The notes: generated by a model not told the origin, from the sequence alone. A stretch of 64,000 nt of DNA from Solimonas variicoloris DSM 15731 (GCF_000382285.1 NZ_KB907927.1:62001-126000); one strand, 5' to 3'. Counted from the first letter of the stretch, positions 1-10,442 are shown. A program made the numbers and translations.

Positions 1-288
1 GAACGGCGCGTCGCGGGCGACGCGGCCGCGCTCGACCAGGTAGTCCATCCACTTGCGGTCGGCGGAGATGAAGACGTCGGCCGGCGCGCCGGCCTCGATC
101 TGCTTGGCCAGCGTCGACGAGGCGGCGAACACCGGCTTGACGCTCGCGCCGTCGTAGCGCCGGGCGAGCTCGCCGATCGCGTCGGTGAGGCTGGCGGCGG
201 CGTAGACGCGCAGCGCCTCGGCCTGTGCGTTCGCGGCAACGACGGACAGCAACAGCGCGGCGAGCGCGCGGGCAAGGCAACGGGGCAT
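1..288 (-). CDS. modA: Molybdate ABC transporter periplasmic binding protein ModA (partial, N-terminal 96 residues)
   Basis: The visible part begins with a signal peptide (MPRCLARALAALLLSVVAANA, cleavage near AQA-EA) and continues with the ModA-type start LRVYAAASLTDAIGELA, then SSTLAKQIEAGAPADVFISADRKWMDYL. These are the oxyanion-binding segments (ASL/SST and ADVFISAD) of the molybdate/tungstate binding family. The protein would capture molybdate in the periplasm for a ModBC permease, which should lie beyond the left edge. The C-terminal two thirds are cut off by the window. A ModE-type inverted repeat lies 18 bp before the start codon, so repression by ModE-molybdate is likely. Confidence 0.93.
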   Translation of the reverse strand, partial: MPRCLARALAALLLSVVAANAQAEALRVYAAASLTDAIGELARRYDGASVKPVFAASSTLAKQIEAGAPADVFISADRKWMDYLVERGRVARDAPF

Positions 289-305
289 GGCGGCAACCGG
301 TGGAA

Positions 306-329
306 CGTTATGTATGGTTCTACATAACG
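306..329. promoter_or_regulatory. ModE-type operator upstream of modA
   Basis: A perfect 9-bp inverted repeat, CGTTATGTA - 6 bp - TACATAACG. It matches the known ModE box architecture (CGNTATATA-N6-TAYATAACG type). It is the only AT-rich patch in this GC-rich region and sits 18-41 bp upstream of the modA start codon. Assignment rests on motif resemblance and position; no modE gene is visible in the window. Confidence 0.8.
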
Positions 330-366
330 AAGGCGAGCGTCAACCGCATGACGCCGCGCCGCACGG

Positions 367-660
367 CTACGCCGCGAGCGCGCGCACGGCCTTGGCGGCC
401 ACCGCGGCGCGGTTGTCGACGCCGAGCTGCTCGAGGATCTGTCCGAGATGCTTGTTCACCGTGCGCCGACTGAGGCCGACGAGCTCGCTGCGAAAGCGTC
501 CATGCCCGGCGTCACGCCGTCGGTGGAATCGGCTCCGGCGCGATCAGCTCCACGTGGCCCGGCGCACGCTCGCCGTCGCTCGCGAGCAGTGCAGTGACGC
601 CGGCGTGGTCGAGCGAGTCCGCCGCGTCGACGACGACCGGCACCGTATCGCGCTGCCGGT
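367..660 (-). pseudogene. Remnant of a LuxR-type (HTH) transcriptional regulator
   Basis: Reading the minus strand, 490-367 encodes a typical C-terminal recognition helix of a LuxR/NarL HTH (RSELVGLSRRTVNKHLGQI, then EQLGVDNRAAVAAKAVRALAA and a stop). Its frame is closed upstream by a TGA near 543. A second frame (stop at 512) holds LLASDGERAPGHVELIAPEPIPP, which resembles the linker that normally precedes the HTH in this family. The first HTH helices between the two pieces are missing. I read this as a gene broken by deletion plus frameshift. The region further upstream (about 660-860) shows no recognisable coding sequence. The gene borders are approximate. Confidence 0.5.
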
Positions 661-860
661 TCTGTCGATCTCCATTCTTCTCTCGATCCTGGCGATGCCG
701 AGCCGACTTTCGAGGTGACGCGACGGGGCTCGGCGCTGCGGCGGCGCATGCACCTGTCCCGGCGCGACTCGCAGACGATGCGTTGGCGTTGGGGTTGGCA
801 TCGCGCCGCCGCTGACGCTGCGCCTTGAGCTCGGCGCGCTCGCGCGGGGCTGCGTTCACC

Positions 861-1447
861 TCACGCCGCAAGTCCTCCGCCCAGCGCCAGCAGCAGGCCG
901 CCGGCCGCGGCGGCGGCGCCGGCGGCGCGCGTCAGTGCCGGCCGGGCGTAGCGCGCAGCGACGAGATAGCCGACGCCATGCAGGACTGCGCTCGCCAGCA
1001 GCAGGCCGGCGACGTAGGCGAGCGGCAGCGCCGTGCCGGGCATCTCGCTGCCGTGCGCGGCACCGTGGAAGCACGCGAACGCGCCGCTCAGCGTCGCCGC
1101 CGCGGCCGTGGGCAGGCGACCGGCGAGCGCGACCAGCAGGCCGAGCACCAGCAGCGAGGCGGCGATGCCGCTTTCGATCGCCGGCGGCGCCCAGCCGGCG
1201 ACGGCGAGTGCGCTGCCGGTGCCGCTGAGCGCGACGAACGCGGCCGGCACCAGCCAGCGGCCGTGACCGCCGAGCTGCGCGGCCCAGACGCCGATCATCA
1301 GCATCGCCGCGAGGTGGTCGAGACCGAGCAGCGGATGCAGCAGACCGGCCGCGAGCCCGGCGTCGCCGGCATGGCCGGGATGTGCGAACGCGGCGGCCGG
1401 GGCGAGCAGGCCGAGCGTGGCGAGTGACTTGGCAGCGTGACGGTGCA

Positions 1448-1448
<1 letters not shown>
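861..1448 (-). CDS. ureJ: HupE/UreJ family nickel permease
   Basis: 195-residue membrane protein. It has a signal-like N-terminus (MHRHAAKSLATLGLLAPAAAFA) followed by the family hallmark HPGHAGDAGLAAGLLHPLLGLDH and several hydrophobic helices, including a second His-containing segment (FACFHGAAHGSEMPG). HupE/UreJ proteins import Ni2+ across the inner membrane for hydrogenase or urease. Its start ATG overlaps the ureG stop codon by one base (TGATG), so it is translationally coupled as the last gene of the urease operon. No hydrogenase genes are nearby, so a urease role is the best inference. Confidence 0.9.
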
Positions 1449-2109
<661 letters not shown>

Positions 2110-2113
<4 letters not shown>

Positions 2114-2790
2114 GAGCGGAACAACCTCGTGTATTGGGTTTCGTGATGGAACGAGCAAAGTTCGAGCCGTGGTGCAGCGCTGCCGAGCTCGTCGAGCGGG
2201 CAGGCCTGTGCGGCATCGCACACTTCGCCGACGACGGCGGCCAGGCGCGCCGTCGCGCGCTGGCCGTCGGTCTGGCCGAGCGGCACCAGACGCACGCCAG
2301 CCGAGACCAGATTGGCGGCGAACGCGTGCAGATAAGCGTGCAGCGACGGTGCCAGCGCGATGCCGTGCGCGGCGCAGGCCAGCGCCATCACCGTGGCATG
2401 GGCGAGCGGCCGGCCGTGCTGGCGCTGCGCATAGGCGTCGAGCCACGGATGCGGCCAGGCCTGGCGCGTGACCTGCAGGAACGAATGGCCTTGCTGGCGA
2501 CTCTCGAGCGCGGTTTCGGCGCTGCCGCGGAACGCCGCCGCGAGCTCGGCGATCGCGTCGAACGCCTCTTCGTCGTGCGCGCTGCGCCAGGCGTGGGCGA
2601 ACAGCACCGCGTCGATCCAGCCGCCGCCGCGGCGCAGCGCGGCTTCGACGTAGGCGACGAGGCCGGCGACATCGCTGACCTCGCCGGCCTCGACCGCCCA
2701 TTCGAGGCCGTGGCTGTAGCTGAAGGCGCCGGTCGGATAGCTCGGCGAGGTCCAGACCAGCAGCCGGTAGAGCGCGTCCTCAGTGCCCAT
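2110..2790 (-). CDS. ureF: Urease accessory protein UreF
   Basis: 226 residues, all-helical UreF. The family opening [29 protein letters not shown] is present, as is the C-terminal EDL-like region ending [20 protein letters not shown]. UreF gates UreG GTPase activity and bridges UreD and UreG on apo-urease. [11 protein letters not shown] was chosen as start because it agrees with the family N-terminus and overlaps the ureE stop by 11 bp. The gene overlaps ureG by 4 bp, so translation of the ureE-F-G-J stretch is likely coupled. Confidence 0.96.
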
Positions 2791-3310
2791 GGCCGCCGAC
2801 GAAGACGTAGGCATGGGCGGCCGCTTCGTGCCCGTGGCCGTGCGCGTGCCCACCGTGGCCGCCGGCGTAGGCGCCGTTCTCCGGCGTGAACGGCGCGCGC
2901 AGCGCGCGCGTCGTCGCGCCGAGACCGTGCAGCATGGCGACGATGACGTGATCGTCGCGGATCAGGATCGCGTCCGCCGACAGCTGCGCCGGCAGATGGC
3001 GGTTGCCGATGTGCCAGGCCAGGCGCACCAGGGCCGCCGGATTCGCGGCGCGCACTTCGACGAGCGCTTCGTCGGCGGCGCGGATCTCGACGATGCGACC
3101 GTCGTCGAGCAGCAGACCGTCGCCGTCGTTGAGCAGCGTGGCGCGCGGCAGGTCGAGCAGGAACGCGGTGCCGCCGTCGGCGACATAGCGGAAGCGGCGC
3201 CGATGGCGCGCGTCGTAGTCGAGCGCGACGCGATCGGCCGGCGCGTCCGACCAGCTGCCGGCTGGCAGGATCTCGCGGGCGCGCGGCACCGGCAGATCGG
3301 CATCGGACAT
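2780..3310 (-). CDS. ureE: Urease accessory nickel metallochaperone UreE
   Basis: 176 residues. The N-terminal substrate-binding-like domain (DRVALDYDARHRRRFRY) is followed by the metal-binding domain with WHIGNRHLPAQL and the conserved interface His in DDHVIVAMLHGLGA. It ends in a His-rich tail (GGHGGHAHGHGHEAAAHAYVF...GGHGH), a typical Ni2+ reservoir. UreE dimers hand nickel to UreG. The start MSDADLP lies just after the ureC stop. The His tail is about 10 histidines long, comparable to Klebsiella-type UreE. Confidence 0.96.
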   Translation of the reverse strand: MSDADLPVPRAREILPAGSWSDAPADRVALDYDARHRRRFRYVADGGTAFLLDLPRATLLNDGDGLLLDDGRIVEIRAADEALVEVRAANPAALVRLAWHIGNRHLPAQLSADAILIRDDHVIVAMLHGLGATTRALRAPFTPENGAYAGGHGGHAHGHGHEAAAHAYVFVGGHGH

Positions 3311-3320
3311 CGGCGCGCCC

Positions 3321-5029
<1,709 letters not shown>

Positions 5030-5033
<4 letters not shown>

Positions 5034-5353
5034 GCCTGCGGCTCCGTATCGAGCGCGCCCATCACCTCGGCGCGGAAACCGTGCACGATCCGCGCACCAA
5101 CATAAGGCACGAGCTGGACCTCGCGCGACTGGCCGGGTTCGAAGCGCGTCGCCGTGCCGGAGGCGATGTCGAGGCGCATGCCGCGCGCCCGGGCGCGGTC
5201 GAAGGCGAGCGCCGGATTGACCTCGTAGAAGTGGTAGTGGCTGCCGACCTGGATCGGCCGGTCGCCGGTGTTGGCGACCGTCAGGCGCAGGCCCGGGCGA
5301 TCGGCGTTGAGCACGATGTCGCCGTCGGCGGTGATGATTTCTCCGGGGATCAT
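5030..5353 (-). CDS. ureB: Urease beta subunit UreB
   Basis: 107 residues. It starts [16 protein letters not shown] and carries the family signature [18 protein letters not shown] and [18 protein letters not shown]. It is the small beta-barrel subunit that packs with UreA and UreC in the (ABC)3 urease. The start was set at the IPGE motif shared by the family. It lies 10 bp downstream of the ureA stop and overlaps ureC by 4 bp. Confidence 0.98.
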
Positions 5354-5363
5354 GGGCGCGGCC

Positions 5364-5666
5364 TCAGCGGATCGGTTGGTGCACGGTGACGAGCTTGGTG
5401 CCGTCGGGGAAGGTCGCTTCGATCTGGATTTCCGCAATCATTTCGGCGATGCCGTCCATCACCTGCGCGCGGCTCAGGACCTGCGCGCCGGCCTGCATCA
5501 GCTCGGCGACGCTGCGGCCGTCGCGGGCGCCTTCGACGACGGCGTCGGTGATCAGCGCGATCGCTTCGGGATGATTGAGCTTGACGCCGCGTTCGAGGCG
5601 GCGGCGCGCGACCATCGCGGCCATCGCGATCAGCAGCTTGTCTTTTTCTCGGGGAGTCAGGTTCAC
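5364..5666 (-). CDS. ureA: Urease gamma subunit UreA
   Basis: 100 residues, the standard length. [23 protein letters not shown] and [15 protein letters not shown] are the conserved gamma-subunit segments, with VPxG-type [14 protein letters not shown] near the end. It is a structural subunit of urease. It follows ureD by 8 bp on the same strand. Confidence 0.98.
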   Translation of the reverse strand: MNLTPREKDKLLIAMAAMVARRRLERGVKLNHPEAIALITDAVVEGARDGRSVAELMQAGAQVLSRAQVMDGIAEMIAEIQIEATFPDGTKLVTVHQPIR

Positions 5667-5674
5667 GTTCGTTC

Positions 5675-6523
5675 TCAGCAGGTCCAGACGCGTGGCAGGC
5701 GCGGCGGCAGGCCGGCCGCGGCCGCGCGCAGCGTGGCGGCGACGTGCATCAGTCGCGTGCGCAGGCGCGCTGCGTCGTCGTCGAGCAGGCGCACGAGCAG
5801 GAAATGCTCGAAGCCGCTGGCGCCGCCGTGGCGATCGCCGTCGAGCACGCGGCGCACTTCGCCGAGCAGGCGCGGCACCTCGTCGCCGACGTAGAGCACC
5901 GTCGCACTAGCGACAGCCGTGCCAAATCCGAACGGTGCGGCACGCAAGGCCTCGATATCGCCGTCCAGATGCCAGGCGTCGGCCCAGATCAGGCGGCCGT
6001 CGCGGCGCACGCGCCAGGCATCGTGCACGCGGCCCTGGCGGAAGCGTTCGTTCATCGCCGTGCGGCCGAACACCAGGCTTTCGACGGCGAGCAGGCGCGC
6101 GCCGGCCTCGAGTTCGACGTCGAAGCGACGCCGCAGACGGGCCTGGTCGAACAGGATCGTTTCCTGGGCCAGGCATTCGAGCCAGCTGTCGCGCGCGGCG
6201 CGGACGCTGAACTCGATGCGGGTATCGGCGTCGGTCGGCAGCGCGCGGTACAGCTTCTCGGCGGCCTGCGTGGTGACGGTGGCACTGGCGCCGGCGCCGA
6301 CCTCGATCGAGAAACGCACTTCGTCGCCGCCGGTGAGTCCGCCGGTGGTCGTCAGCAGCACGGCCTGCGGCGGTTCGCCGGCCTCGACCTGCGGGAACAG
6401 CACGCGGCACGGCGCCTGCTGGTACAGATCGCCGAGCACCGAGCGGCCGCGCTCGTCGCGGCGGAACGACAGCTGCGCGCGACCGCTGGCGCGCTGATGG
6501 CGGACGCCTTCGGCGCGGGTCAT
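5675..6523 (-). CDS. ureD: Urease accessory protein UreD (UreH)
   Basis: 282 residues, first gene of the urease operon. Conserved UreD segments include [46 protein letters not shown] and [20 protein letters not shown]. UreD is the scaffold that recruits UreF and UreG to apo-urease and forms the nickel channel. The start [14 protein letters not shown] was chosen because the sequence further upstream lacks family similarity. About 510 bp of non-coding DNA separates it from the next gene, and the operon promoter must lie there. Confidence 0.93.
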   Translation of the reverse strand: MTRAEGVRHQRASGRAQLSFRRDERGRSVLGDLYQQAPCRVLFPQVEAGEPPQAVLLTTTGGLTGGDEVRFSIEVGAGASATVTTQAAEKLYRALPTDADTRIEFSVRAARDSWLECLAQETILFDQARLRRRFDVELEAGARLLAVESLVFGRTAMNERFRQGRVHDAWRVRRDGRLIWADAWHLDGDIEALRAAPFGFGTAVASATVLYVGDEVPRLLGEVRRVLDGDRHGGASGFEHFLLVRLLDDDAARLRTRLMHVAATLRAAAAGLPPRLPRVWTC

Positions 6524-7034
6524 GCCCGGCGCCTTGCGCTGTTCATCCGCATCCGTCCGGGGGCACTGGGGCCCGCCATCGCCGCCCCGCCGAAGGCGGC
6601 CATCCGGCGGCGATCCGTTCTGCTGGCGCGGATCATGAGCCCGCGCGCTCGTGGCGAGGCCGGGCACGGACGGTGAGCGTCGCCAAGGCCGTGCTCCGCT
6701 GCATCGCATCGTTCCGCATTTCGTTCGCCGTCCAGGCACGGGGTTCGCGCACTGATAATCAAAAGGCGTGCCGCCGCGCCACTTCATCGCGCAGGCATGG
6801 CCTTTCTCGTGCGCCGTTGTTCAACGCGGCAAAGGCCGGCCCGCGCGGGAGCGGCCGGCATCGCCGTGCCGAACCTCGCTGCGCTGTGCGGCAAACGCCG
6901 CATGGCGCGATGCGGGCCGTAAAAAAGGGGCCGCCTTCGCGAGAAGGCGGCCCCTTTGCTTGCGCGACCCGAGAGGAGGGAGGATCAGGTCGCGCAGACC
7001 TGGGAAAGCCGGGGGATTGCCGGAGCGGTGCGTC
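6524..7034. other. Intergenic region between ureD and the 88-residue membrane protein gene
   Basis: No supported coding sequence. The region must contain the urease promoter, reading leftwards. A TTTTGATTATCAG stretch (minus strand, around 6750-6765) is the most AT-rich patch and a possible promoter element, but no confident -35/-10 pair or nitrogen-regulator site was identified. The only clear signal is the intrinsic terminator at 6921-6957. Confidence 0.5.
6921..6957 (-). terminator. Rho-independent terminator of the 88-residue membrane protein gene
   Basis: A 12-bp perfect GC stem (GGGGCCGCCTTC / GAAGGCGGCCCC) with loop GCGA, flanked by six A on the left and TTT on the right. On the minus strand this gives hairpin plus U6, 78 bp past the stop codon of the gene ending at 7035. 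The other direction has only a short T run. Confidence 0.85.
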
Positions 7035-7301
7035 TTAGAACAGCGCGCCGATCGTCTCGATCAGCACGGCGTGGTGATAGACCGCGATGAAGCCGAGGCT
7101 GGCGACGACACCGAACGGGATCAGCCCGTCGCGCCAGTCCGCACCGACCTGGGCAGCCGTCGCGGCGACCGATTCGCGGCGGCGGACGCGTGCATACGGG
7201 CGCGTGTCCACGGCCATCGGCTTGGAGCGGCCGCCGCGCCGGCGGGCGGGCTTGGGATCGGCGTGCGCGGTCTTCGGGCTTGCGGTCAGGGCGTGGCTCA
7301 T
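7035..7301 (-). CDS. Small membrane protein of unknown function, divergent from lexA
   Basis: 88 residues. The first half is basic (ARRRGGRSKP, RPYARVRRRES). The C-terminus has one hydrophobic segment (LIPFGVVASLGFIAVYHHAVLIETIGALF), consistent with a single membrane helix. I do not recognise a family. It is transcribed divergently from lexA; one LexA-like box ends only a few bases from its start codon and the better box lies 22 bp away, so it may be SOS-regulated. A shorter form starting at MAVDTRPYA (60 residues) is possible if transcription starts close to the annotated ATG. A strong terminator follows. Confidence 0.6.
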   Translation of the reverse strand: MSHALTASPKTAHADPKPARRRGGRSKPMAVDTRPYARVRRRESVAATAAQVGADWRDGLIPFGVVASLGFIAVYHHAVLIETIGALF

Positions 7302-7304
7302 ATA

Positions 7305-7320
7305 CTGTTCACTCGCTCAG
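7305..7320. promoter_or_regulatory. Second, degenerate LexA box
   Basis: CTGT-N8-TCAG, one mismatch from the gammaproteobacterial LexA consensus CTGT-N8-ACAG. It is spaced 18 bp centre to centre from the better box at 7323 and adjoins the start codon of the divergent small-protein gene. Tandem boxes in the lexA promoter are common and allow tight autoregulation. Confidence 0.55.
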
Positions 7321-7322
7321 TG

Positions 7323-7338
7323 CTGTGCAAATGCACAG
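7323..7338. promoter_or_regulatory. LexA box upstream of lexA
   Basis: CTGT-GCAAATGC-ACAG, an almost perfect palindrome that exactly matches CTGT-N8-ACAG. It lies 32 bp upstream of the lexA ATG, in the divergent promoter region, so LexA should repress its own gene and possibly the small membrane protein gene on the other strand. Confidence 0.88.
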
Positions 7339-7369
7339 TATCCAAAACCCAAAGGGATTGCAAGCGACC

Positions 7370-8023
7370 ATGGCCCTGACGACCCGGCAGTTCGAGATCC
7401 TCACGTTCATCCAGGAATGGATCCGCGAGCGCGGCTTCCCGCCGTCGCACGGCGACGTCGCGGAGCGCTTCGGCTTCAACCGCAACGCGGCGCGCGAGCA
7501 CTTGCTGGCCCTGGCGCGCAAGGGCGAGATCGAACTCTCGCCGAACGATGCGCGCGGCATCCGCGTGCTCAAGGATGCGTCCGGTCCGCGCCAGTTCGAG
7601 TTGCCGCTGTTCGGCAACATCGCCGCCGGTGCGCCGCTGACGGCGCCGGAAAACGCGCAGGAATGGCTGCGCATCGATCCCGACCTGTTCCGGCCCCGCG
7701 CCGATTTTCTGCATCGCGTCAGCGGTGATTCGATGGTCGACGCCGGCATCCTCGACGGCGATCTGGTCGGCATTCATCACCAGTCGGAGGCGGCGAACGG
7801 CGACATCATCGCCGCCTGCCTGCTCGACCGCCGCACCGGCTACGAGAGCATCACCCTCAAGCGCTACCGCCGGCGCGGCCGGCAGGTCAGCCTGATCGCC
7901 GAGAACCCGCGTTACGCGCCGATCGAGATCGATCTGGCGAAGGACGAGGCGGCGCAGGAGCTGCCGGCGTTCCGCATCGCCGGCGTGATGGTCGGACTGT
8001 TCCGCACCGGCCGCCCGAAATAG
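7370..8023 (+). CDS. lexA: SOS-response repressor and self-cleaving protease LexA
   Basis: 217 residues. The N-terminal winged HTH (TTRQFEILTFIQEWIRERGFPP, NRNAAREHLLALARKG) covers residues 1-65. The latent S24 peptidase domain follows: Ala86-Gly87 scissile bond (NIAAGAPL), nucleophile Ser121 (VSGDSMVD) and general base Lys164 (ITLKRYRR). It represses DNA-damage genes until RecA filaments stimulate self-cleavage. The start MALTTRQ was chosen by family alignment; an AAGGGA element lies upstream. Two LexA boxes precede the gene and a terminator follows 54 bp after its stop. Confidence 0.96.
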   Translation: MALTTRQFEILTFIQEWIRERGFPPSHGDVAERFGFNRNAAREHLLALARKGEIELSPNDARGIRVLKDASGPRQFELPLFGNIAAGAPLTAPENAQEWLRIDPDLFRPRADFLHRVSGDSMVDAGILDGDLVGIHHQSEAANGDIIAACLLDRRTGYESITLKRYRRRGRQVSLIAENPRYAPIEIDLAKDEAAQELPAFRIAGVMVGLFRTGRPK

Positions 8024-8072
8024 GGCGACGCGGGCACCGCGGCGGCATGGCCAGTCCGGGCCGCCACAAACG

Positions 8073-8102
8073 AAAAGACCCGCGAAGTTCGCGGGTCTTT
8101 TT
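8073..8102. terminator. Bidirectional intrinsic terminator between lexA and dksA
   Basis: Stem GACCCGCGA / TCGCGGGTC (8077-8085 with 8089-8097) and a 3-nt loop. It is flanked by AAAA on the left and TTTTT on the right, so it can stop transcription from both convergent genes. Confidence 0.9.
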
Positions 8103-8120
8103 GCGTTGCGATAGTGCGTA

Positions 8121-8888
8121 TCAGCGATCGCGGAACTGGGCTTCGACGCGCTCGTCCTGGCCCTTGACGTCGACGCAGACGGTCGCGGTCGGACGTGCCA
8201 GCAGGCGCGGGATGCCGATCGGATCGCCGGTCTTCTCGCAGTAGCCGTATTCCTTGGCCTCGATGCGGCGCAGCGCGTCGTCGATCTTCTTCAGCAGCAG
8301 CGATTCACGCTCGCGCAGGCGCAGGTCGAGCCAGTGCTCTTCCTCGGCGGTCGCGCGGTCGGCCGGATCGGCGAACATCTCGCGTTCGTGCAGGCGCTCC
8401 TTGACGTCCACCTCGCGCTGCAGGACTTCCTCGCGCATGTGAATCAGACGCTGGCGGAAGAACTCGAGCTGGGCGTCGTTCATGTATTCGTCGTCGGACA
8501 TCGCGCGGATGTCGTCTTCGCTGAGCAGCGCGCCGGGGGCACGCGGCGCGATTTTCTGCGGCGCGCGGACGACCTTGGCGGCGGTGGCGACTTTCGAGGC
8601 GCTGGTTTTGGCCGGCGCGGCCTTCGCGGGGGACTTGCTCTTTTCTTGCACTTTCACGTTTCCAGCTGCAGAGGTGACGACAATCTTTTTCGGGCTAGGG
8701 CCCGCGGCGCCGGACTTGGCCGGCACGCGGGTCTTGGCGGCCGCTTTGGCTTGAGGCGCGCTCTTGGCTTTCTTCAACGGACCCGCGCTCTTCGGCACGG
8801 ATTTCGGCGCTGCAGCCGTCTTTTTCGGAGCAGCTTTGGCCGCCTTCGTGGTGGCAGCCTTTTTTGCGGAAGTTTTCTTGGCTTTCAT
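8121..8888 (-). CDS. dksA: RNA polymerase-binding transcription factor DksA, two-cysteine variant with long basic N-terminal tail
   Basis: 255 residues, compared with about 150 for E. coli DksA. Residues 1-120 are a Lys/Ala/Pro-rich low-complexity tail (KKTSAKKAATTKAAKAAPKK). The core follows: ALLSEDDIRAMSDDEYMND, a coiled-coil RQRLIHMREEVLQREVDVKERLHERE with DPADRATAEEEH at its tip (the DPxDxA-type tip acidic residues are retained), and the zinc-finger region YGYCEKTGDPIGIPRLLARP then TVCVDVK. Only the first and third zinc cysteines remain (C-x2-T, C-x2-V), as in zinc-independent DksA paralogues. It should modulate rRNA and amino-acid promoters with ppGpp. Start MKAKKTSAK; a promoter is predicted at 8935-8964. 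Confidence 0.93.
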   Translation of the reverse strand: MKAKKTSAKKAATTKAAKAAPKKTAAAPKSVPKSAGPLKKAKSAPQAKAAAKTRVPAKSGAAGPSPKKIVVTSAAGNVKVQEKSKSPAKAAPAKTSASKVATAAKVVRAPQKIAPRAPGALLSEDDIRAMSDDEYMNDAQLEFFRQRLIHMREEVLQREVDVKERLHEREMFADPADRATAEEEHWLDLRLRERESLLLKKIDDALRRIEAKEYGYCEKTGDPIGIPRLLARPTATVCVDVKGQDERVEAQFRDR

Positions 8889-8934
8889 GTCCCGACCCTG
8901 GAACGCAAAGTACCGGTCCAACGCAAAGTGGGGC

Positions 8935-8964
8935 GTTATACACTGCTATCAAGGCGGGGGTCAA
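8935..8964 (-). promoter_or_regulatory. Predicted sigma-70 promoter of dksA
   Basis: On the minus strand, TTGACC (-35, 8964-8959), an 18-bp spacer, and TATAAC (-10, 8940-8935), ending 46 bp upstream of the dksA start codon. It stands out against the GC-rich background. Prediction by consensus only. Confidence 0.65.
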
Positions 8965-9131
8965 TCGCGTGTGCCAGCATGCATTGTGCATGCCCTGAAC
9001 GATGATGCGAGATCGGCCCGGAACGCTGCTCCTGCTCGGTAAATTCTTCAAAAAACAGCTTGGCAGCGCCGTTTCCCGGCGCCCGAGGGTGCCGACAAGC
9101 GGATGATCCGGCCCGCCGCACGTGTGCCGTC

Positions 9132-10442
9132 TCAGTCGCTGGCGTTGCGGCCGCACCGGGCGGCCCGTTCCAGCAGCAGCCGCCGTTCGCGCTCGTTGCG
9201 CGTCAGCGCGGCGGCGCGCTCGAACTCGCGGCGCGCCTCGTCGTGCCGGCCGAGGCGGGCGAGCAGGTCGCCGCGCACGCTCGGCAGCAGGTGGTACTGG
9301 CGCAGCGCCGGCGCGCGCCGCAGGCGGTCGACCCGCGCCAGACCGACGGCCGGACCGTGCGCCATCGCTTCGGCGACGGCGCGGTTGAGTTCGACGACGG
9401 GCGAGGGCTGGACCTCGGCCAGCGTCGCGTAGAGCGTGGCGATCCGCGCCCAGTCGGTCTCCTCGGCGCGCAGCGCGCAGGCATGGCAGGCAGCGATCGC
9501 CGCCTGCAGGACATAAGGGCCGGGGGCTTTGCCGAGGGCCTGCGCGCGCTGCAGCGCGGCCAGGCCGCGGCGGATCAGCAAGGGATCCCAGCGCGCCCGG
9601 TTCTGTTCGAGCAGCAGCACCGGTTCCCCGGACGGACCGACGCGGGCATGGGCGCGCGAGGCCTGGATTTCGAGCAGCGCGATCAGACCGTGGACTTCGG
9701 GCTCCCGCGGCGCGAGTTCCGCCAGGATGCGGCCAAGCCGCAGCGCCTCGTCGCACAGCGCCGGGCGCAGCCAGTCGTCGCCGGCCGTCGCCGAGTAGCC
9801 TTCGTTGAAGATGAGGTAGACGACTTCAAGTACCGACGCCAGGCGCTGGCCGAGTTCCGGCCCCTGCGGCAGTTCGAACGGCACGCCGGCCTCGGCGAGC
9901 GCGCGCTTGGCGCGCACGATGCGCTGCGCGACGGTCGGTTCCGGGACCAGATAGGCGCGGGCGATCTCGTCGGTGGTCAGACCGCCGAGCAGGCGCAGCG
10001 TCAGCGCCGCGCGCGCTTCCGGCGACAGGAGCGGATGGCAGGCGATGAACATCAGGCGCAGCAGGTCGTCGTCGACCGGCTCGTCGAGCTCGCGGTCGAT
10101 GCGCGCAGCGAGCGCGGCGGCGGCCTCTTCCTGCTGCGCGTCGAGCTCGCGACCCAGTTCCTCGTGCTTGTGTGCGAGCAGCGCACGGCGGCGCAAGGCG
10201 TCGATCGCGCGGTGCTTGGCGGCCGCCATCAGCCAGGCCCCCGGCCGTTCCGGCAGGCCCTCGCGCGGCCACTGTTCGAGCGCGGCGACCAGTGCGTCCT
10301 GCGCCACTTCCTCGGCGCTGCCGACGTCGTGCAGCAGGCGCGTCAACGCGGCGATGATCTTCGCCGATTCGATACGCCAGACGGCGTCGATGGTGCGATG
10401 GATCTCGCCGCGCGGATCAGCGTTTTGCGGACTCGGGCTCAC
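9132..10442 (-). CDS. ECF42-group RNA polymerase sigma factor with C-terminal TPR-like extension
   Basis: 436 residues. The sigma2 region (AVWRIESAKIIAALTRLLHDVGSAEEVAQDALVAALEQWP, GAWLMAAAKHRAIDALRRR) and sigma4 region (LTLRLLGGLTTDEIARAYLVPEPTVAQRI) occupy about residues 15-190. A roughly 240-residue helical extension follows, with VVYLIFNEGYSA and DEALRLGRILAEL, the latter matching the DXXXRXXRLAXXL-like motif of ECF42. ECF42 factors have no classical anti-sigma factor and are encoded with DGPF/YCII proteins, as here. The GTG start (VSPSPQNADPRGEIHRT) was chosen by family resemblance. It is the last gene of the 13.1-9.1 kb run, so it is probably autoregulated from the promoter at 13168-13194. 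Confidence 0.9.
   Translation of the reverse strand: MSPSPQNADPRGEIHRTIDAVWRIESAKIIAALTRLLHDVGSAEEVAQDALVAALEQWPREGLPERPGAWLMAAAKHRAIDALRRRALLAHKHEELGRELDAQQEEAAAALAARIDRELDEPVDDDLLRLMFIACHPLLSPEARAALTLRLLGGLTTDEIARAYLVPEPTVAQRIVRAKRALAEAGVPFELPQGPELGQRLASVLEVVYLIFNEGYSATAGDDWLRPALCDEALRLGRILAELAPREPEVHGLIALLEIQASRAHARVGPSGEPVLLLEQNRARWDPLLIRRGLAALQRAQALGKAPGPYVLQAAIAACHACALRAEETDWARIATLYATLAEVQPSPVVELNRAVAEAMAHGPAVGLARVDRLRRAPALRQYHLLPSVRGDLLARLGRHDEARREFERAAALTRNERERRLLLERAARCGRNASD

Noticed and set aside
512-871. A 119-codon minus-strand frame as an intact gene
   Set aside because: Most of it is low-complexity Arg/Ala; only the last about 30 codons resemble a regulator linker, better explained as part of a pseudogene.
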